DNA of 64,000 nt. Origin: Rhizobacter sp. Root1221 (GTDB taxonomy: Bacteria; Pseudomonadota; Gammaproteobacteria; Burkholderiales; Burkholderiaceae_C). This document shows, piece by piece, positions 1 through 8,702 of the stretch (position 1 is its first letter; each line of letters opens with the position of its first letter). Below the pieces are notes generated by a model. It was not told where the DNA came from. It did no database searches and was given only the letters and a program-made list of their open reading frames with translations. The translations under genes and the position numbers were made by a program. The stretch lies in contig NZ_LMDI01000067.1 in assembly GCF_001425785.1 (NCBI RefSeq), positions 177,762 to 241,761 of the forward strand. The letters are read 5' to 3'.

Positions 1-1193
1 CAATCGCCGACGGATCGCCCCAGCAGCGCCTCGCGATCGTATCCGAGCATGGTGGCGAACGAGTCGCTGAGGTCCACGAGCCGGCCCGACCGGTCGAGCA
101 CGTGGATGCCGTCGCTCGCCGTGCGCAGCAGCGCCTTGTTGCGCCGCGCGGCGAGGTGCAACTGGGCGATGCCCTCGGTTTCCCGCTGCCACGCCTGCAC
201 CAGCAGCCACGACGCCCCGGCCAGCACCGCCATGACCGCGGCGGCCAGCCCGCTCACCACCTTCACCTGCGCCCGCCACGGCGCCATGAATTCTTCCACG
301 CCGAGCCCGGCGATCACATACAGCCGGCCGTTGGCCACGGGCAGGTACACGTTGATGCGGTCCACCTGGTCGAACGGCGTGCGCGCGTTGAACATGCCCC
401 CCTCCGGGCTGGCGGCGACGGCCGCGCGGAGCCGGGGCGAGGCCTCGCCCCGGCCGGCGGCCATCTCGGTATCGGGTCCACCCGCCCCCCCGGAGCGGGT
501 GATCAACCCAAGGTCGGCGGTGCGCAGCGAGACGACCCCCTCGCGGCCGAGGTTGAGCCCGGAGAGCGCCTCGCTGAGGCGGTGGGTGGGCAGCGAGAGG
601 TAGACGATCCCGTCGAACGACCCGTCGGCGGCACGCAGCCGCCGGGCGAACGCCACCACCCAGCGTTGGCTGGTGCGGCCGAACACCGGATCGGAGATCA
701 CCAGATCCGGGGACGGGTTGTCACGCGCCCGGATGAAGTACTCGCGGTCGCTCAAGTCCACCGCACGCCCGCCCGTCATGCCCACCCCCTGGCGCACGAT
801 GCCGAGGGCATCGGTGGCCTGCAGCACCTGCAGTTCCGGCAGCAGCCCGTAGCGGGACATCAGGATCCGCTGCACGGCGTCGGTGCTGGCGCCCCCGCGC
901 CGGGCCTGGTCGATGTCGATCGCGACGGTTCGCAGCAGCAGGTCGACCCGTTCGACCTGTGCGCCGATGGCTTGCTGCATCGCCCCGGCGAGGTTGCGCA
1001 CCGCGACGGCAGCGCGGTCCTCGTGCGCGCCGTGGCTGCTCCACAACGCGGTGCCGGCCAGTGCCGCCATGACCACCGAGGCCGCCACGTTGCCGGTGAC
1101 CAGCCAGCGGACGACCGCAGGCCGCCTCCGATCAGATCGGTCCGTGACATCGCTGGCCGAATCACTGGCCAGGGTCGATGTGGTGTCGGTCAT
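1..1193 (-). CDS. Membrane sensor with Cache-type periplasmic domain and PAS domain (C-terminus cut off)
   Basis: The gene starts at ATG 1193 and runs off the left edge, so only about 397 codons are visible. The N-terminus is Arg-rich, then a transmembrane helix lies near residues 28-50. A periplasmic region of about 270 residues contains the DLSDREYF motif typical of double-Cache/PDC sensor domains. A second transmembrane helix follows near residues 312-335, and a PAS domain begins near residue 358 (SDGIHVLD, then MLGYDREALLG). The output domain is missing, so it could be a diguanylate cyclase, phosphodiesterase or histidine kinase. It lies 153 bases downstream of cysC on the same strand and may be the last gene of that signalling operon. 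The sensor architecture is seen directly; ligand and output are unknown. Confidence 0.85.
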   Translation of the reverse strand, partial: MTDTTSTLASDSASDVTDRSDRRRPAVVRWLVTGNVAASVVMAALAGTALWSSHGAHEDRAAVAVRNLAGAMQQAIGAQVERVDLLLRTVAIDIDQARRGGASTDAVQRILMSRYGLLPELQVLQATDALGIVRQGVGMTGGRAVDLSDREYFIRARDNPSPDLVISDPVFGRTSQRWVVAFARRLRAADGSFDGIVYLSLPTHRLSEALSGLNLGREGVVSLRTADLGLITRSGGAGGPDTEMAAGRGEASPRLRAAVAASPEGGMFNARTPFDQVDRINVYLPVANGRLYVIAGLGVEEFMAPWRAQVKVVSGLAAAVMAVLAGASWLLVQAWQRETEGIAQLHLAARRNKALLRTASDGIHVLDRSGRLVDLSDSFATMLGYDREALLGRSVGD

Positions 1194-1346
1194 GCGCGGT
1201 CCCGTACTGCTTGTGCCGAGGGGATCCCGTCGGCTTGGCGCTCCCCCGATTCTGGAACGTTCCACGAACGCCGGGTGTGCGGCATTCCCTCGGCTTGCGC
1301 CCGGGACACAATTGGACTAAAAGCCCCTCCCGGGGTGTGGGGTGCC

Positions 1347-1958
1347 TCAGTGGGCGGTTTCGAGGTGGAAGTAGCCGTGCAGGCGCATCGTGTCGAGCAG
1401 CAGGGCCGCCGCCTGGCTGGCGGTGCAGCGGGTGGTGTCGATGTGCAGGTCGGGCCGCTGGGGGGCCTCGTAGCGGGAGTCGACGCCGGTGAAGCCGGGG
1501 ATCTCGCCGCGCCGGACCCGCGCGTACAGGCCCTTGGGGTCGCGGGCCTCGCACACGGGGAGTGGTGCGTCCACGAACACCTCCAGGAAGTCTCCCGGCT
1601 GGAAGCGCGACCGGGCCGCGCGCCGCTCTTCGCGGAACGGGGAGATCATCGCGCTCACCACCAGCAGACCGGCGTTCACCATCAGGTGGGCCACCTCGGT
1701 GGCGCGCCGCATGTTCTCGATGCGGTCGGCATCGCTGAAGCCGAGGTCGCTGCACAGGCCGCACCGCAGGTCGTCCCCGTCGATCACGCAGGTGCGCAGG
1801 CCGAGGGCGTGGAGCTGGCGCTCGACGAGGCAGGCCAGCGTCGACTTGCCGGCGCCCGACAGGCCCGTCATGTAGACAACACCACCGCGGTGCCCGTTCA
1901 AGCGCTCGCGCTGGGGCCGCGTGACGCGGGCAACGGGGGGGGGGGCGGTGCGGTCCAT
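1347..1958 (-). CDS. cysC: Adenylylsulfate (APS) kinase
   Basis: CysC phosphorylates adenylylsulfate with ATP to give PAPS, the universal sulfate donor, in the cytoplasm. The 203-residue product matches the usual family length. It shows the P-loop GLSGAGKST near residue 35, then DGDDLRCGL, NMRRATEVAHLM and ISPFREERR, all hallmark APS-kinase segments. ATG 1958 was chosen because it follows the hybrid-kinase stop by 5 bases and gives the normal N-terminus. The usual partners cysD and cysN are absent; the gene instead ends a two-component operon. A run of 11 C residues lies 12 bases into the gene (plus strand 1935-1945) and encodes Pro-Pro-Pro. A divergent sulfotransferase 5 kb away is a plausible consumer of the PAPS; that link is inference. 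Confidence 0.93.
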   Translation of the reverse strand: MDRTAPPPVARVTRPQRERLNGHRGGVVYMTGLSGAGKSTLACLVERQLHALGLRTCVIDGDDLRCGLCSDLGFSDADRIENMRRATEVAHLMVNAGLLVVSAMISPFREERRAARSRFQPGDFLEVFVDAPLPVCEARDPKGLYARVRRGEIPGFTGVDSRYEAPQRPDLHIDTTRCTASQAAALLLDTMRLHGYFHLETAH

Positions 1959-1963
1959 CGGGG

Positions 1964-3934
1964 TCAGCGCGGCGTGGTCGCGCGTTGCGCCAGGATGCGG
2001 CCCACGAGGCGGGTCAGGTCCTGGAAGGTGTTCTGTTTCTCGAGCAGGCTGTGAACCCCGGCCAGGCGGGCTTCGTCGCGCAGTTCGTCGGTGATGAAGC
2101 CGGAGCTGATGACCACCGGAAGGTCGGGGCAGATGCGCGCCATCTCGTGCGCCACGTCGAGCCCCGAGAACTCGGGCATGTTGAAGTCGGTCACGACGAA
2201 GTCGAACTCGCCGGGGTGGTCGCGCACGGCCACCATGGCGGCCTGGGGATCCTGGTAGCCGGTCACGCGGTAGCCGCACCGCTCGAGCAGCCGCTCCACC
2301 ATCACCACCATCGTCTCGTCGTCGTCCACGTACAGCACGTGTTCGCCATGCCCCCTGATCTGCCCGGCGGCGGCGGGGTCATCCGAGGCGCCGCCCGGCA
2401 ACGGCGGCGGGTCAACCACCGGGAAGTAGAGGTGGAACGTGCTGCCTTGCCCGAGGGCGCTATCCACTGCGATGGCACCATGGTGCGCGGCCAGGATGCC
2501 ATGCACCACCGACAGGCCGAGGCCGGTGCCCTGCCCCACCGGCTTGGTGGTGAAGAACGGTTCGAAGATGCGGGCGCGCGTGGCCGCATCCATGCCCATC
2601 CCGGTGTCGCGCACCCAGACGTGGGCGTAGGGGCCGGGCGGCGCCCCGCCGAGGCGCTGCGACAGGCTGAGGTCAAGGGTGACGGCATCCAGGCCCACGC
2701 TGATGCGCCCGGCGCCGTCCTTCAGCGCGTGCCAGGCATTCGTGCACAGGTTCATCAGCACCTGCTGCAACTGGGTGGCATCGGCCAGCACGTGCAGCGG
2801 CGCGTCGGTGAGTTCGATGTCGAAGTCGATACCGGCCGGCAGCGTGGCCCGCAGCAGTTGGTGGGTTTCCTCCACCACCGGCCGCAGCGGCTGTGTCACC
2901 AGCTCCTGCGGCTCGCGCCGGCTGAAGGTCAGGATCTGCTGCACGAGGTTGCGCGCGCGCAGGCTGGCCTTGTGGATCTCCCCGAGGCTCGTGGAGGCCG
3001 GGTGGCCGTCACCCACTTCCTGCTGGGCCAGTGCCACGTTGCCGAGGATGGCCCCCAGGATGTTGTTGAAGTCGTGCGCGATGCCCCCGGCCAGCGTGCC
3101 GATGGATTCCATCTTCTGCACGTCGCGCAGCTGTGCCTCGAACCGGCGCAGGTCGGACTCGGCCGCCTTGCGGTCCGTGATGTCCGTCATGGCCACCCGC
3201 ACGAGCGGCGCGGCGCCCGGGGCGGTCACCCGCGTGCAGTCGACCTGCACGTGCAACGGGGTGCCTTTCTGGCCGCGCAAGGCCAGTTCGAGGCGCTGCC
3301 GCGTGCCATGGTGCAACGTGTGCACGAAGTGCTCGTACCACCGGTCGGTGTCGGCCGAGTGCACGAACTGGACGAACCGCACGCGTGCCAGGTGGTCCCG
3401 CTTCGTGCCCAGCATCTCGGCGCCGGTGAGGTTGACCTGCTCGATGAGGCCCTCGGGCGACAAGGTCAGGTACCCCACCGGTGCGAACTCGTAGAGGTCC
3501 ACGTAGCGGTCGCGCGAGAGTTCCAGCTCGACCTGCCCCTTGCGGTGGGCCGCGCGGATCAGCGCCTGGTTCAGCTCGCGTTCGAGCACCGGGGCCAGCC
3601 GCGCGAGGTTCTGCTTCATCACGTAGTCGCTGGCGCCGGCCTTCATGGCGGCCACCGCGATTTCCTCGCCGATGGTGCCCGACACGAAGATGAACGGGAT
3701 GTCGAGGTGTGCCTCCCGGAACACCGCCAGCGCCTCCAGCCCGCTGAACCGCGGCAGCCGGAAGTCCGACAGCACGGCATCCCAGCGCTCTTCGGCAAAC
3801 GCCTCACGCAAGGTATCCCCGCTCTGCACACGCCGCCACGTCGGGTCGAACCCGCCGAGGCGAAGCATGCGCATCGCCAGCTTGGCATCGTCCTCGTCGT
3901 CTTCGACGATGAGGACTTTGACGGCCTTGTTCAC
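1964..3934 (-). CDS. Hybrid histidine kinase, REC-PAS-HisKA-HATPase-REC
   Basis: This soluble hybrid kinase of 656 residues has no membrane segment. An N-terminal receiver (KVLIVEDD, phosphoacceptor Asp near residue 57 in LSDFRLPRFSG) is followed by a PAS domain and a HisKA domain with GIAHDFNN. Then come a HATPase with DTGMGMD and GTGLGLSV boxes and a C-terminal receiver (VTDFNMPEFSG). The likely start is GTG 3934: it overlaps the preceding stop as GTGA and has GGAAAGG eight bases upstream. A longer version from TTG 3976 is possible. Coupled translation with the upstream receiver gene suggests that the two, plus the membrane kinase, form one phosphorelay. Output is probably through phosphotransfer, since no DNA-binding domain is present. 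Confidence 0.93.
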   Translation of the reverse strand: MNKAVKVLIVEDDEDDAKLAMRMLRLGGFDPTWRRVQSGDTLREAFAEERWDAVLSDFRLPRFSGLEALAVFREAHLDIPFIFVSGTIGEEIAVAAMKAGASDYVMKQNLARLAPVLERELNQALIRAAHRKGQVELELSRDRYVDLYEFAPVGYLTLSPEGLIEQVNLTGAEMLGTKRDHLARVRFVQFVHSADTDRWYEHFVHTLHHGTRQRLELALRGQKGTPLHVQVDCTRVTAPGAAPLVRVAMTDITDRKAAESDLRRFEAQLRDVQKMESIGTLAGGIAHDFNNILGAILGNVALAQQEVGDGHPASTSLGEIHKASLRARNLVQQILTFSRREPQELVTQPLRPVVEETHQLLRATLPAGIDFDIELTDAPLHVLADATQLQQVLMNLCTNAWHALKDGAGRISVGLDAVTLDLSLSQRLGGAPPGPYAHVWVRDTGMGMDAATRARIFEPFFTTKPVGQGTGLGLSVVHGILAAHHGAIAVDSALGQGSTFHLYFPVVDPPPLPGGASDDPAAAGQIRGHGEHVLYVDDDETMVVMVERLLERCGYRVTGYQDPQAAMVAVRDHPGEFDFVVTDFNMPEFSGLDVAHEMARICPDLPVVISSGFITDELRDEARLAGVHSLLEKQNTFQDLTRLVGRILAQRATTPR

Positions 3935-4386
3935 GGTGACGGCCTTTCCGGCGGGGTCTGGTTCATCATCAGCCAATAAATGCCGAGCACCTTCACGGCC
4001 TCGAGGAACTCGGTGAAGTCCACCGGTTTGCGCACGTAGCTGTTCGCCCCCAGCGAGTAACCCGAGATCAGGTCCTGCTCCTGCTTGGACGACGTGAGGA
4101 TCACCACCGGCAGCAGCTGTGTGCGTTCGTCGGCCCGGATGGCCTTCAGCACGCCAAGCCCGTCGAGCTTCGGCAGCTTCAGGTCGAGGATGACCAGCGC
4201 CGGCAGCGGCTCGGACTCGCGGTCGGCATGGGGCCCTCGCGCAAAGAGGAAGTCCAGGGCCTCGATGCCATCCCGGGCCACGGCGATCGGATTCATCACG
4301 TGGCTGCGCTTGAACGCACGCAGCGTGAGCATCGAATCGTCCTGGTTGTCTTCGACGAGCAGGATGACCTTGTTGGAGTCACTCAT
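3931..4386 (-). CDS. Single-domain response regulator (Rcp1/CheY-like)
   Basis: The product is a 151-residue receiver domain with no output domain. It has ILLVEDNQDD at the N-terminus, the phosphoacceptor Asp near residue 68 in VILDLKLPKLDG, the conserved Thr in ILTSS and the Lys in VRKPVDF. This subtype is typically paired with phytochrome-like kinases that carry an SHDLRGPL histidine box, which is the kinase encoded immediately upstream. ATG 4386 lies inside the last codons of that kinase (8-base overlap), and its own stop overlaps the start of the next hybrid kinase. The tight overlaps imply translational coupling. It probably shuttles phosphate between the two kinases. Confidence 0.94.
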   Translation of the reverse strand: MSDSNKVILLVEDNQDDSMLTLRAFKRSHVMNPIAVARDGIEALDFLFARGPHADRESEPLPALVILDLKLPKLDGLGVLKAIRADERTQLLPVVILTSSKQEQDLISGYSLGANSYVRKPVDFTEFLEAVKVLGIYWLMMNQTPPERPSP

Positions 4387-5830
4387 GTACCGTTTCCTTG
4401 ATGCTGAAGAAAAAAGTGGCGCCGCGGTCGGGCTCCGCATGAACCCACGTGCGCCCCTCGTGCCGGCGCACGATGCGCTGGACGATCGCGAGCCCGATGC
4501 CGGTGCCCGGGAACTCGGTTTCGTGGTGCAGCCGCTGGAAGGCGCCGAACAGGCGGTCGGCGTAGGCCATGTCGAATCCCACGCCGTTGTCGCCCACGAA
4601 CCAGGCCTTTTCGCCGTCCTGGTCGACCGTGCCCACGCGGATCACCGGCTCGGCTGTCTTGCTGGTGAACTTCCACGCGTTTTCGAGCAGGTTCTGCATG
4701 GCGATCTGGATCAGGGCCTTGTCGGCCTGCACGGTGAGGTTGTCCTCGATGGCCCATTGCACGCGGCGATCGGGCTGCTGCTGTTCGAGCGACTCGGCGA
4801 TCTCGCGCGCCAACTCGCTCAGGTTGACGACCTTCACCCGCAGCTCGGCTCGCGTCACGCGGGACAGCCCGAGCAACTCGTCGATGAGCCGGCCCATGCG
4901 CTGGCTGGCCGCGCGGATGCGGTTCAGCGAATCCTTGCCCTCGTCGTCGAGCCGGTCGCCATAGTCTTCGAGCAGGGCTTGGGAGAACCCGTCCATGCTG
5001 CGCAGCGGCCCGCGCAAGTCGTGCGAGACGGAGTAGCTGAAGGCCTCGATTTCCTGGTTCAGCGCCGCCAGCTCGTGGTTGCTGCGCTCGATCTGCGCGA
5101 ACGAGGTGCGCAACGAATGGGTCATCGCATCGAAGTTGCGCGACATCTCGCCCACCTCGTCGCGGGTGCCGATGTCGAGCTGGTAGTTCCAGTTGCCACC
5201 GGCCACCTCGCGGGTGGCCTGCTCGAGGCGCGCGATGGGCACGAGCACGTTGCGGTTGATGAGCCAGGCAGCGCCCGCGGTGGCGAGCGCGATGAGCGCG
5301 AGGCCTCCGCCGATCACCCACACCACCCGCTGCTGCGCGGCGTTGATGCGTTCGGTGGCGAAATCGGTCAGGCGGAACGTGTCGGCCACGTTTTCCTGCT
5401 GCAGCATCAGGAGCCGGTTCGTGAGCTGGTCCTCGTAACGCCGGATGGCAAGCGCGTCACCGTCATAGCTTTCCGATTGGTCGGACGTCACGAGTTCCTC
5501 GAACAGGCGGTGTGACGCGGCGTTGCGCTGGCGCAGGTCGAGCAGGATGCGGTGCTGCTCCGCGTCCTGGAACGGGTTCTGTGCGAGCAGATTCGTCAGC
5601 CGGGCCGTGGCCGTCTTCTCCTGCTGGCGGGCTCGGTCCTGCCGGTGGAGGATGTACTCGTAGGTCACGAGACGCAGCCCGGTCAGGCTGCGTGCGAGTT
5701 CCATCGTCTGGCGCCGCTGGCCGTGGGCATCGACGACCTCGGCGTTGGCCCACCAGATCATCGTGGCGATCAGGCTGATCGACACGAGCGCCGTGGTCGT
5801 CGCGAGCCAGCCTTTGGTGCTGATATTCAT
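4379..5830 (-). CDS. Membrane sensor histidine kinase with HAMP domain
   Basis: The 483-residue protein has a transmembrane helix near residues 9-28, a periplasmic helical region to about 168 and a second transmembrane helix near 169-191. A HAMP domain follows to about 245. The HisKA domain has His near 270 in SVSHDLRGPL, and the HATPase has NLLENAWKF, DNGVGFD and GTGIGLAI. The periplasmic part resembles four-helix CHASE3/MCP-type sensor modules. ATG 5830 is 8 bases after the stop of the substrate-binding-protein gene, so the binding protein is likely co-made and may present ligand to this kinase. All catalytic boxes look intact. Confidence 0.94.
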   Translation of the reverse strand: MNISTKGWLATTTALVSISLIATMIWWANAEVVDAHGQRRQTMELARSLTGLRLVTYEYILHRQDRARQQEKTATARLTNLLAQNPFQDAEQHRILLDLRQRNAASHRLFEELVTSDQSESYDGDALAIRRYEDQLTNRLLMLQQENVADTFRLTDFATERINAAQQRVVWVIGGGLALIALATAGAAWLINRNVLVPIARLEQATREVAGGNWNYQLDIGTRDEVGEMSRNFDAMTHSLRTSFAQIERSNHELAALNQEIEAFSYSVSHDLRGPLRSMDGFSQALLEDYGDRLDDEGKDSLNRIRAASQRMGRLIDELLGLSRVTRAELRVKVVNLSELAREIAESLEQQQPDRRVQWAIEDNLTVQADKALIQIAMQNLLENAWKFTSKTAEPVIRVGTVDQDGEKAWFVGDNGVGFDMAYADRLFGAFQRLHHETEFPGTGIGLAIVQRIVRRHEGRTWVHAEPDRGATFFFSIKETVHE

Positions 5831-5838
5831 GCCTGGCC

Positions 5839-6897
5839 TTATCGGACGACGGTCACGCGGTCGGGAAGCAGGGCCACCAGCGCGTCGAGGTGCAGCCGCG
5901 GCAGGAAGTTCGGCACAGGTCCGGGCACGGCGTATCCCCGGGCCATGGCCCAGCGGGCCTCGTCCTCTAGCGTGACGAGCTGCGATTGGCGCAAATCAAC
6001 GCGGATGTCCAGTCCGTTCCACACCGGGATCAATGTCTCCTGGGGCAGTTTCAGTTGCGCCGCCACCAGCGACAAGGCCAGTGCGGGATCGTCGCGCACG
6101 AGCGCCTCGGCCTTCAGCAACGCGCGCAGCAGCTTCTGGATGGCGGCAGGTTGTGCCTTGAGGAACTCGCTGCGCCCCACGACCACGTGCGTGACGGTGT
6201 AGGCGTCCCCTTCCAGGAACGTGATGGCCTGTGACCCTAGCGCTGCCTCCGCCGCGGACTTGACGGGCTCCCAGGTGGCAACGGCATCCACGCCGCCAGT
6301 GGCCAGCTCGTGCGCGAGGCGAGTGGGAAGCACGTCCACCCACGTGATGGCGCCGGGCGCCAGCCGATGCCGGATCAGGAAGGCCCAGAGGAAGTACTCG
6401 CCGCTCGTGCCGAGGGTCACGCCCACCCGCTTGCCGGCCAGGTCGCGAGCGCTCAGGATGCCCCGGTCACGCCGGCCCACCACCGCCATCTCATTGGAGG
6501 CATTGACCACCGTGGCCGCGATGCCGAGTTCGTCGCCCTTGAGCACCGAGATGACAAAGGGCACTTCGGCCGCAGTGGCGAGATCTGCTTTGCCGAGCGC
6601 GAGTTGGTCGAGGGCCGCCTTGCCGTGGCTCACCCGCGACATGACGACGTCGAGGCCCTCGCGCGCGAAGTAGCCTTGTGCGGCAGCGACGTGCAGCAGT
6701 GCTGCATGCGGGGTGGCCGACACCGCGATGCGCAGCGTTTCGCGCGGCGCGCTGCGCCGGGTGTCGGTGCTGAATTCGAACCAGAGGAAGGCCCCAAGCC
6801 CAAGCACCAGCACGACGGAGAGCACCCAGATCAGGGTGCGCCGGAAGCCCCCGGTCCCGGGTGTGCCGGGCCCTGCGCCCTGGGTGTCGCTGGCCAT
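5839..6897 (-). CDS. Membrane-anchored NMT1/TauA-like substrate-binding protein
   Basis: This 352-residue protein of the nitrate/sulfonate/taurine type (NMT1/SsuA-like) has an uncleaved-looking membrane anchor at about residues 20-42 rather than a plain signal peptide. The ligand-binding fold follows: LRIAVSATPHAALLHVA, then GYFAREGLDV, GKADLATAAE, and LAGKRVGVTLGTSGEY. ATG 6897 has a strong ribosome-binding site (AGGGGGA). No ABC permease or ATPase gene is nearby; the next gene is a sensor kinase. This arrangement suggests a sensing rather than a transport role. The ligand is not determined; sulfonates or sulfate esters would fit the neighbouring cysC and sulfotransferase, but that is inference. 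Confidence 0.9.
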   Translation of the reverse strand: MASDTQGAGPGTPGTGGFRRTLIWVLSVVLVLGLGAFLWFEFSTDTRRSAPRETLRIAVSATPHAALLHVAAAQGYFAREGLDVVMSRVSHGKAALDQLALGKADLATAAEVPFVISVLKGDELGIAATVVNASNEMAVVGRRDRGILSARDLAGKRVGVTLGTSGEYFLWAFLIRHRLAPGAITWVDVLPTRLAHELATGGVDAVATWEPVKSAAEAALGSQAITFLEGDAYTVTHVVVGRSEFLKAQPAAIQKLLRALLKAEALVRDDPALALSLVAAQLKLPQETLIPVWNGLDIRVDLRQSQLVTLEDEARWAMARGYAVPGPVPNFLPRLHLDALVALLPDRVTVVR

Positions 6898-7067
6898 GTT
6901 TCCCCCTTTGCGCGTGACGAGCACGTGCTGGGAAGAGTGATGCGGGCCGGGGGCCACGCTCGAGCCTCGAAATGGGCGGCTTCTGAAGGGGCGACGGCAC
7001 CACGCCACCGGCCCCACAGGCCCTCTTCAGCACGAGCGAAGGTTACGGGTCCCACCGACGGTTCGCA

Positions 7068-7087
7068 AGCTGTAAGTTGTGACAGCT
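7068..7087. promoter_or_regulatory. Inverted repeat in the divergent region before the sulfotransferase gene
   Basis: AGCTGT at 7068-7073 and ACAGCT at 7082-7087 form a 6-8-6 dyad in the 283-base region between the binding-protein operon (minus) and the sulfotransferase operon (plus). Its position suits an operator for one or both divergent units. No cognate regulator is identified. Confidence 0.3.
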
Positions 7088-7180
7088 GCCCATGGCGGCG
7101 TGGGAGGTAAAGCCTCGCAGTTGATCCGAACCGCGGCACTCACTACGCTACTGGACCCAGCAGGCGAAGGGGAGCAATCG

Positions 7181-8011
7181 ATGAGCACCAGAACCGGCCG
7201 CCCATGCGCGCCGTATTTCGTCATGGCCCACCACCGGTCGGGCTCGAATTTCCTCAACGACTTGCTGCAGGCCCATCCGCTGGTCGAGTGCATCAACGAA
7301 CCGCTGTCGATGCACACCGACTTCTTCCGGCACTGCGACCTCGATCGCTGGACCCGCGACGACTTCGATCCCGAGCGGCTCCACCCGTCCCTCGCGCCTC
7401 ATCCGTTGTTGCGCGCCTACCTGCAAGACTTCCGCACCTACCTGCTGCAGTCCAGCCCGCAACGTGTGACCGGGTTCAAGGAGACGGTGCTGTTCGGCAA
7501 GCTCGACTGGCTCAAGTTGTTCCTGCCGCCGCTGAAGGTGTTGCTGCTGAAGCGGGACCCGCGCGCCGTTGTCGCATCGGTGCTGCGCTCCAACCTGCTG
7601 TCGTTCTGGAACTACGCCCACCTGGTGCCGCCGGTGTTCAAGTCACTGCACCCGGGCTACGCGTCGCGGCACGATCCGGCGGACCCGGACGTGCGCGCCG
7701 CCGAGATCGTGGCCATGAGCGTGGCGGTGCGTGACGACATGGCCCGCCGTTCGATCGGCCAGTTCGAGCACATGGCCGTGGACCTGACCGACCTGATGGA
7801 CGACCCGGCCCGCGCGCTCGACGCCATCGCCGAGTTCCTCGGTGTCGAGCCGGATCCGCGCCAGCTCGCGTTCGTCGCGCGGCGCCAGGCCGAGACGCGC
7901 GGAGGCACGTTTTCGTCATTCCGGTCGCGCGATGACGTGGAACACAGTTGGCGGCGCCACCTCGGCGCGGACCAGGTGTGTGCCGTGCGGGACGTGCTGC
8001 AATGCGCCTGA
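7181..8011 (+). CDS. PAPS-dependent sulfotransferase family protein
   Basis: The 276-residue product carries the 5'-phosphosulfate-binding loop HHRSGSNFL near residues 16-24 and the 3'-phosphate-binding region LLLKRDPRAVVASVLRS near 125-141. These are the two PAPS-contact signatures of the sulfotransferase superfamily. It should transfer sulfate from PAPS to a hydroxyl or amine of an unknown acceptor. No signal peptide is evident, so it is likely cytoplasmic. ATG 7181 has AAGGGGAG six bases upstream; a longer frame exists but lacks this. The stop overlaps the start of the next gene by 10 bases, indicating coupling. Acceptor specificity cannot be read from the sequence. Confidence 0.9.
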   Translation: MSTRTGRPCAPYFVMAHHRSGSNFLNDLLQAHPLVECINEPLSMHTDFFRHCDLDRWTRDDFDPERLHPSLAPHPLLRAYLQDFRTYLLQSSPQRVTGFKETVLFGKLDWLKLFLPPLKVLLLKRDPRAVVASVLRSNLLSFWNYAHLVPPVFKSLHPGYASRHDPADPDVRAAEIVAMSVAVRDDMARRSIGQFEHMAVDLTDLMDDPARALDAIAEFLGVEPDPRQLAFVARRQAETRGGTFSSFRSRDDVEHSWRRHLGADQVCAVRDVLQCA

Positions 8012-8679
8012 TCGACCCCGACGTCCAGGCCTACGTCGACAGCGCAGTGCCGTTCTGCGTGAAGCCGCTGCGCGGCGGCCGCGAGCGCCCCATCCGCGTG
8101 GCCCGCACACTGCTCACCTGCAGCCTCGCCGCCGCGGTGCTCAACGAGATGGGCGCGATGCCGGAGACCGAATCGGCCTACGTGTTCGTCAACGTGCACA
8201 ACCCCGCCCGCACCCTTCATTGCACTGGCGTCATGCACCGGTGGGCGTGCCGCCCCGACCGTGCATCGCACCCGGCCTGGGGCATCAACTGGGCCGGCGC
8301 CGCACTCATCTGCCGCTTCCTCGGCGCGCGCCTGCCGCGGGCCGACGAGTGGGTGGCCTTCGCGTCGAACAACGACCCGCGGCGCGTGTACCCCTGGGGC
8401 AACGATCCCCCGTCCGACGCGCTCGCGAACTTCGGCGAACACGTGGGAAGCACCACGCCCGTGGGCCACTTCCCGGCCTCCGACCTCGGACTCTGCGACC
8501 TCGCGGGCAACCTCGACGAATGGTGCGGCGACACCGACACACGCAACCCGTTCGAACGGGTGGTCAAGGGTGGCGCCTGGAGCAAGGACGCCCACCACCT
8601 CGCCATCGCGTCGCACCGGAGCAAGTGGGCGCGCCTCGGCACCACCACGATCGGCCTCCGCCCGGTCTGGGACGACTGA
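8002..8679 (+). CDS. FGE-sulfatase-fold (formylglycine-generating-enzyme-like) protein
   Basis: This 225-residue protein has the C-terminal signatures of the FGE/SUMF1 fold: LPRADEWVAFA, YPWGN, DLAGNLDEW, VVKGGAW and a terminal IGLRPVWDD. The N-terminal part (about 70 residues) is not recognised. True aerobic FGE enzymes have a copper-binding Cys pair near the C-terminus in the segment after the GGSW motif. Here that segment reads ASHRSKWA with no Cys, so sulfatase-activating chemistry is doubtful. A related oxygenase-like or structural role is more likely. The ATG at 8002 lies within the end of the sulfotransferase gene, so the two are translated together. The family is confident; function is unknown. 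Confidence 0.85.
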   Translation: MRLIDPDVQAYVDSAVPFCVKPLRGGRERPIRVARTLLTCSLAAAVLNEMGAMPETESAYVFVNVHNPARTLHCTGVMHRWACRPDRASHPAWGINWAGAALICRFLGARLPRADEWVAFASNNDPRRVYPWGNDPPSDALANFGEHVGSTTPVGHFPASDLGLCDLAGNLDEWCGDTDTRNPFERVVKGGAWSKDAHHLAIASHRSKWARLGTTTIGLRPVWDD

Positions 8680-8702
8680 CAGAAAGAGAAAGGCCCCTCG
8701 CG

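Noticed and set aside
102..2054. A 650-codon plus-strand frame opposite the sensor and cysC genes
   Set aside because: It is His/Arg/Gly-rich without domains and runs antisense to clear genes; long antisense frames are common in GC-rich DNA.
3935..3976. TTG 3976 as start of the hybrid kinase
   Set aside because: The GTG at 3934 has a better ribosome-binding site and the coupled GTGA overlap; the longer form remains possible.
1985..3979. A 664-codon plus-strand frame opposite the REC-PAS-kinase gene
   Set aside because: Pure antisense shadow of a well-supported gene.
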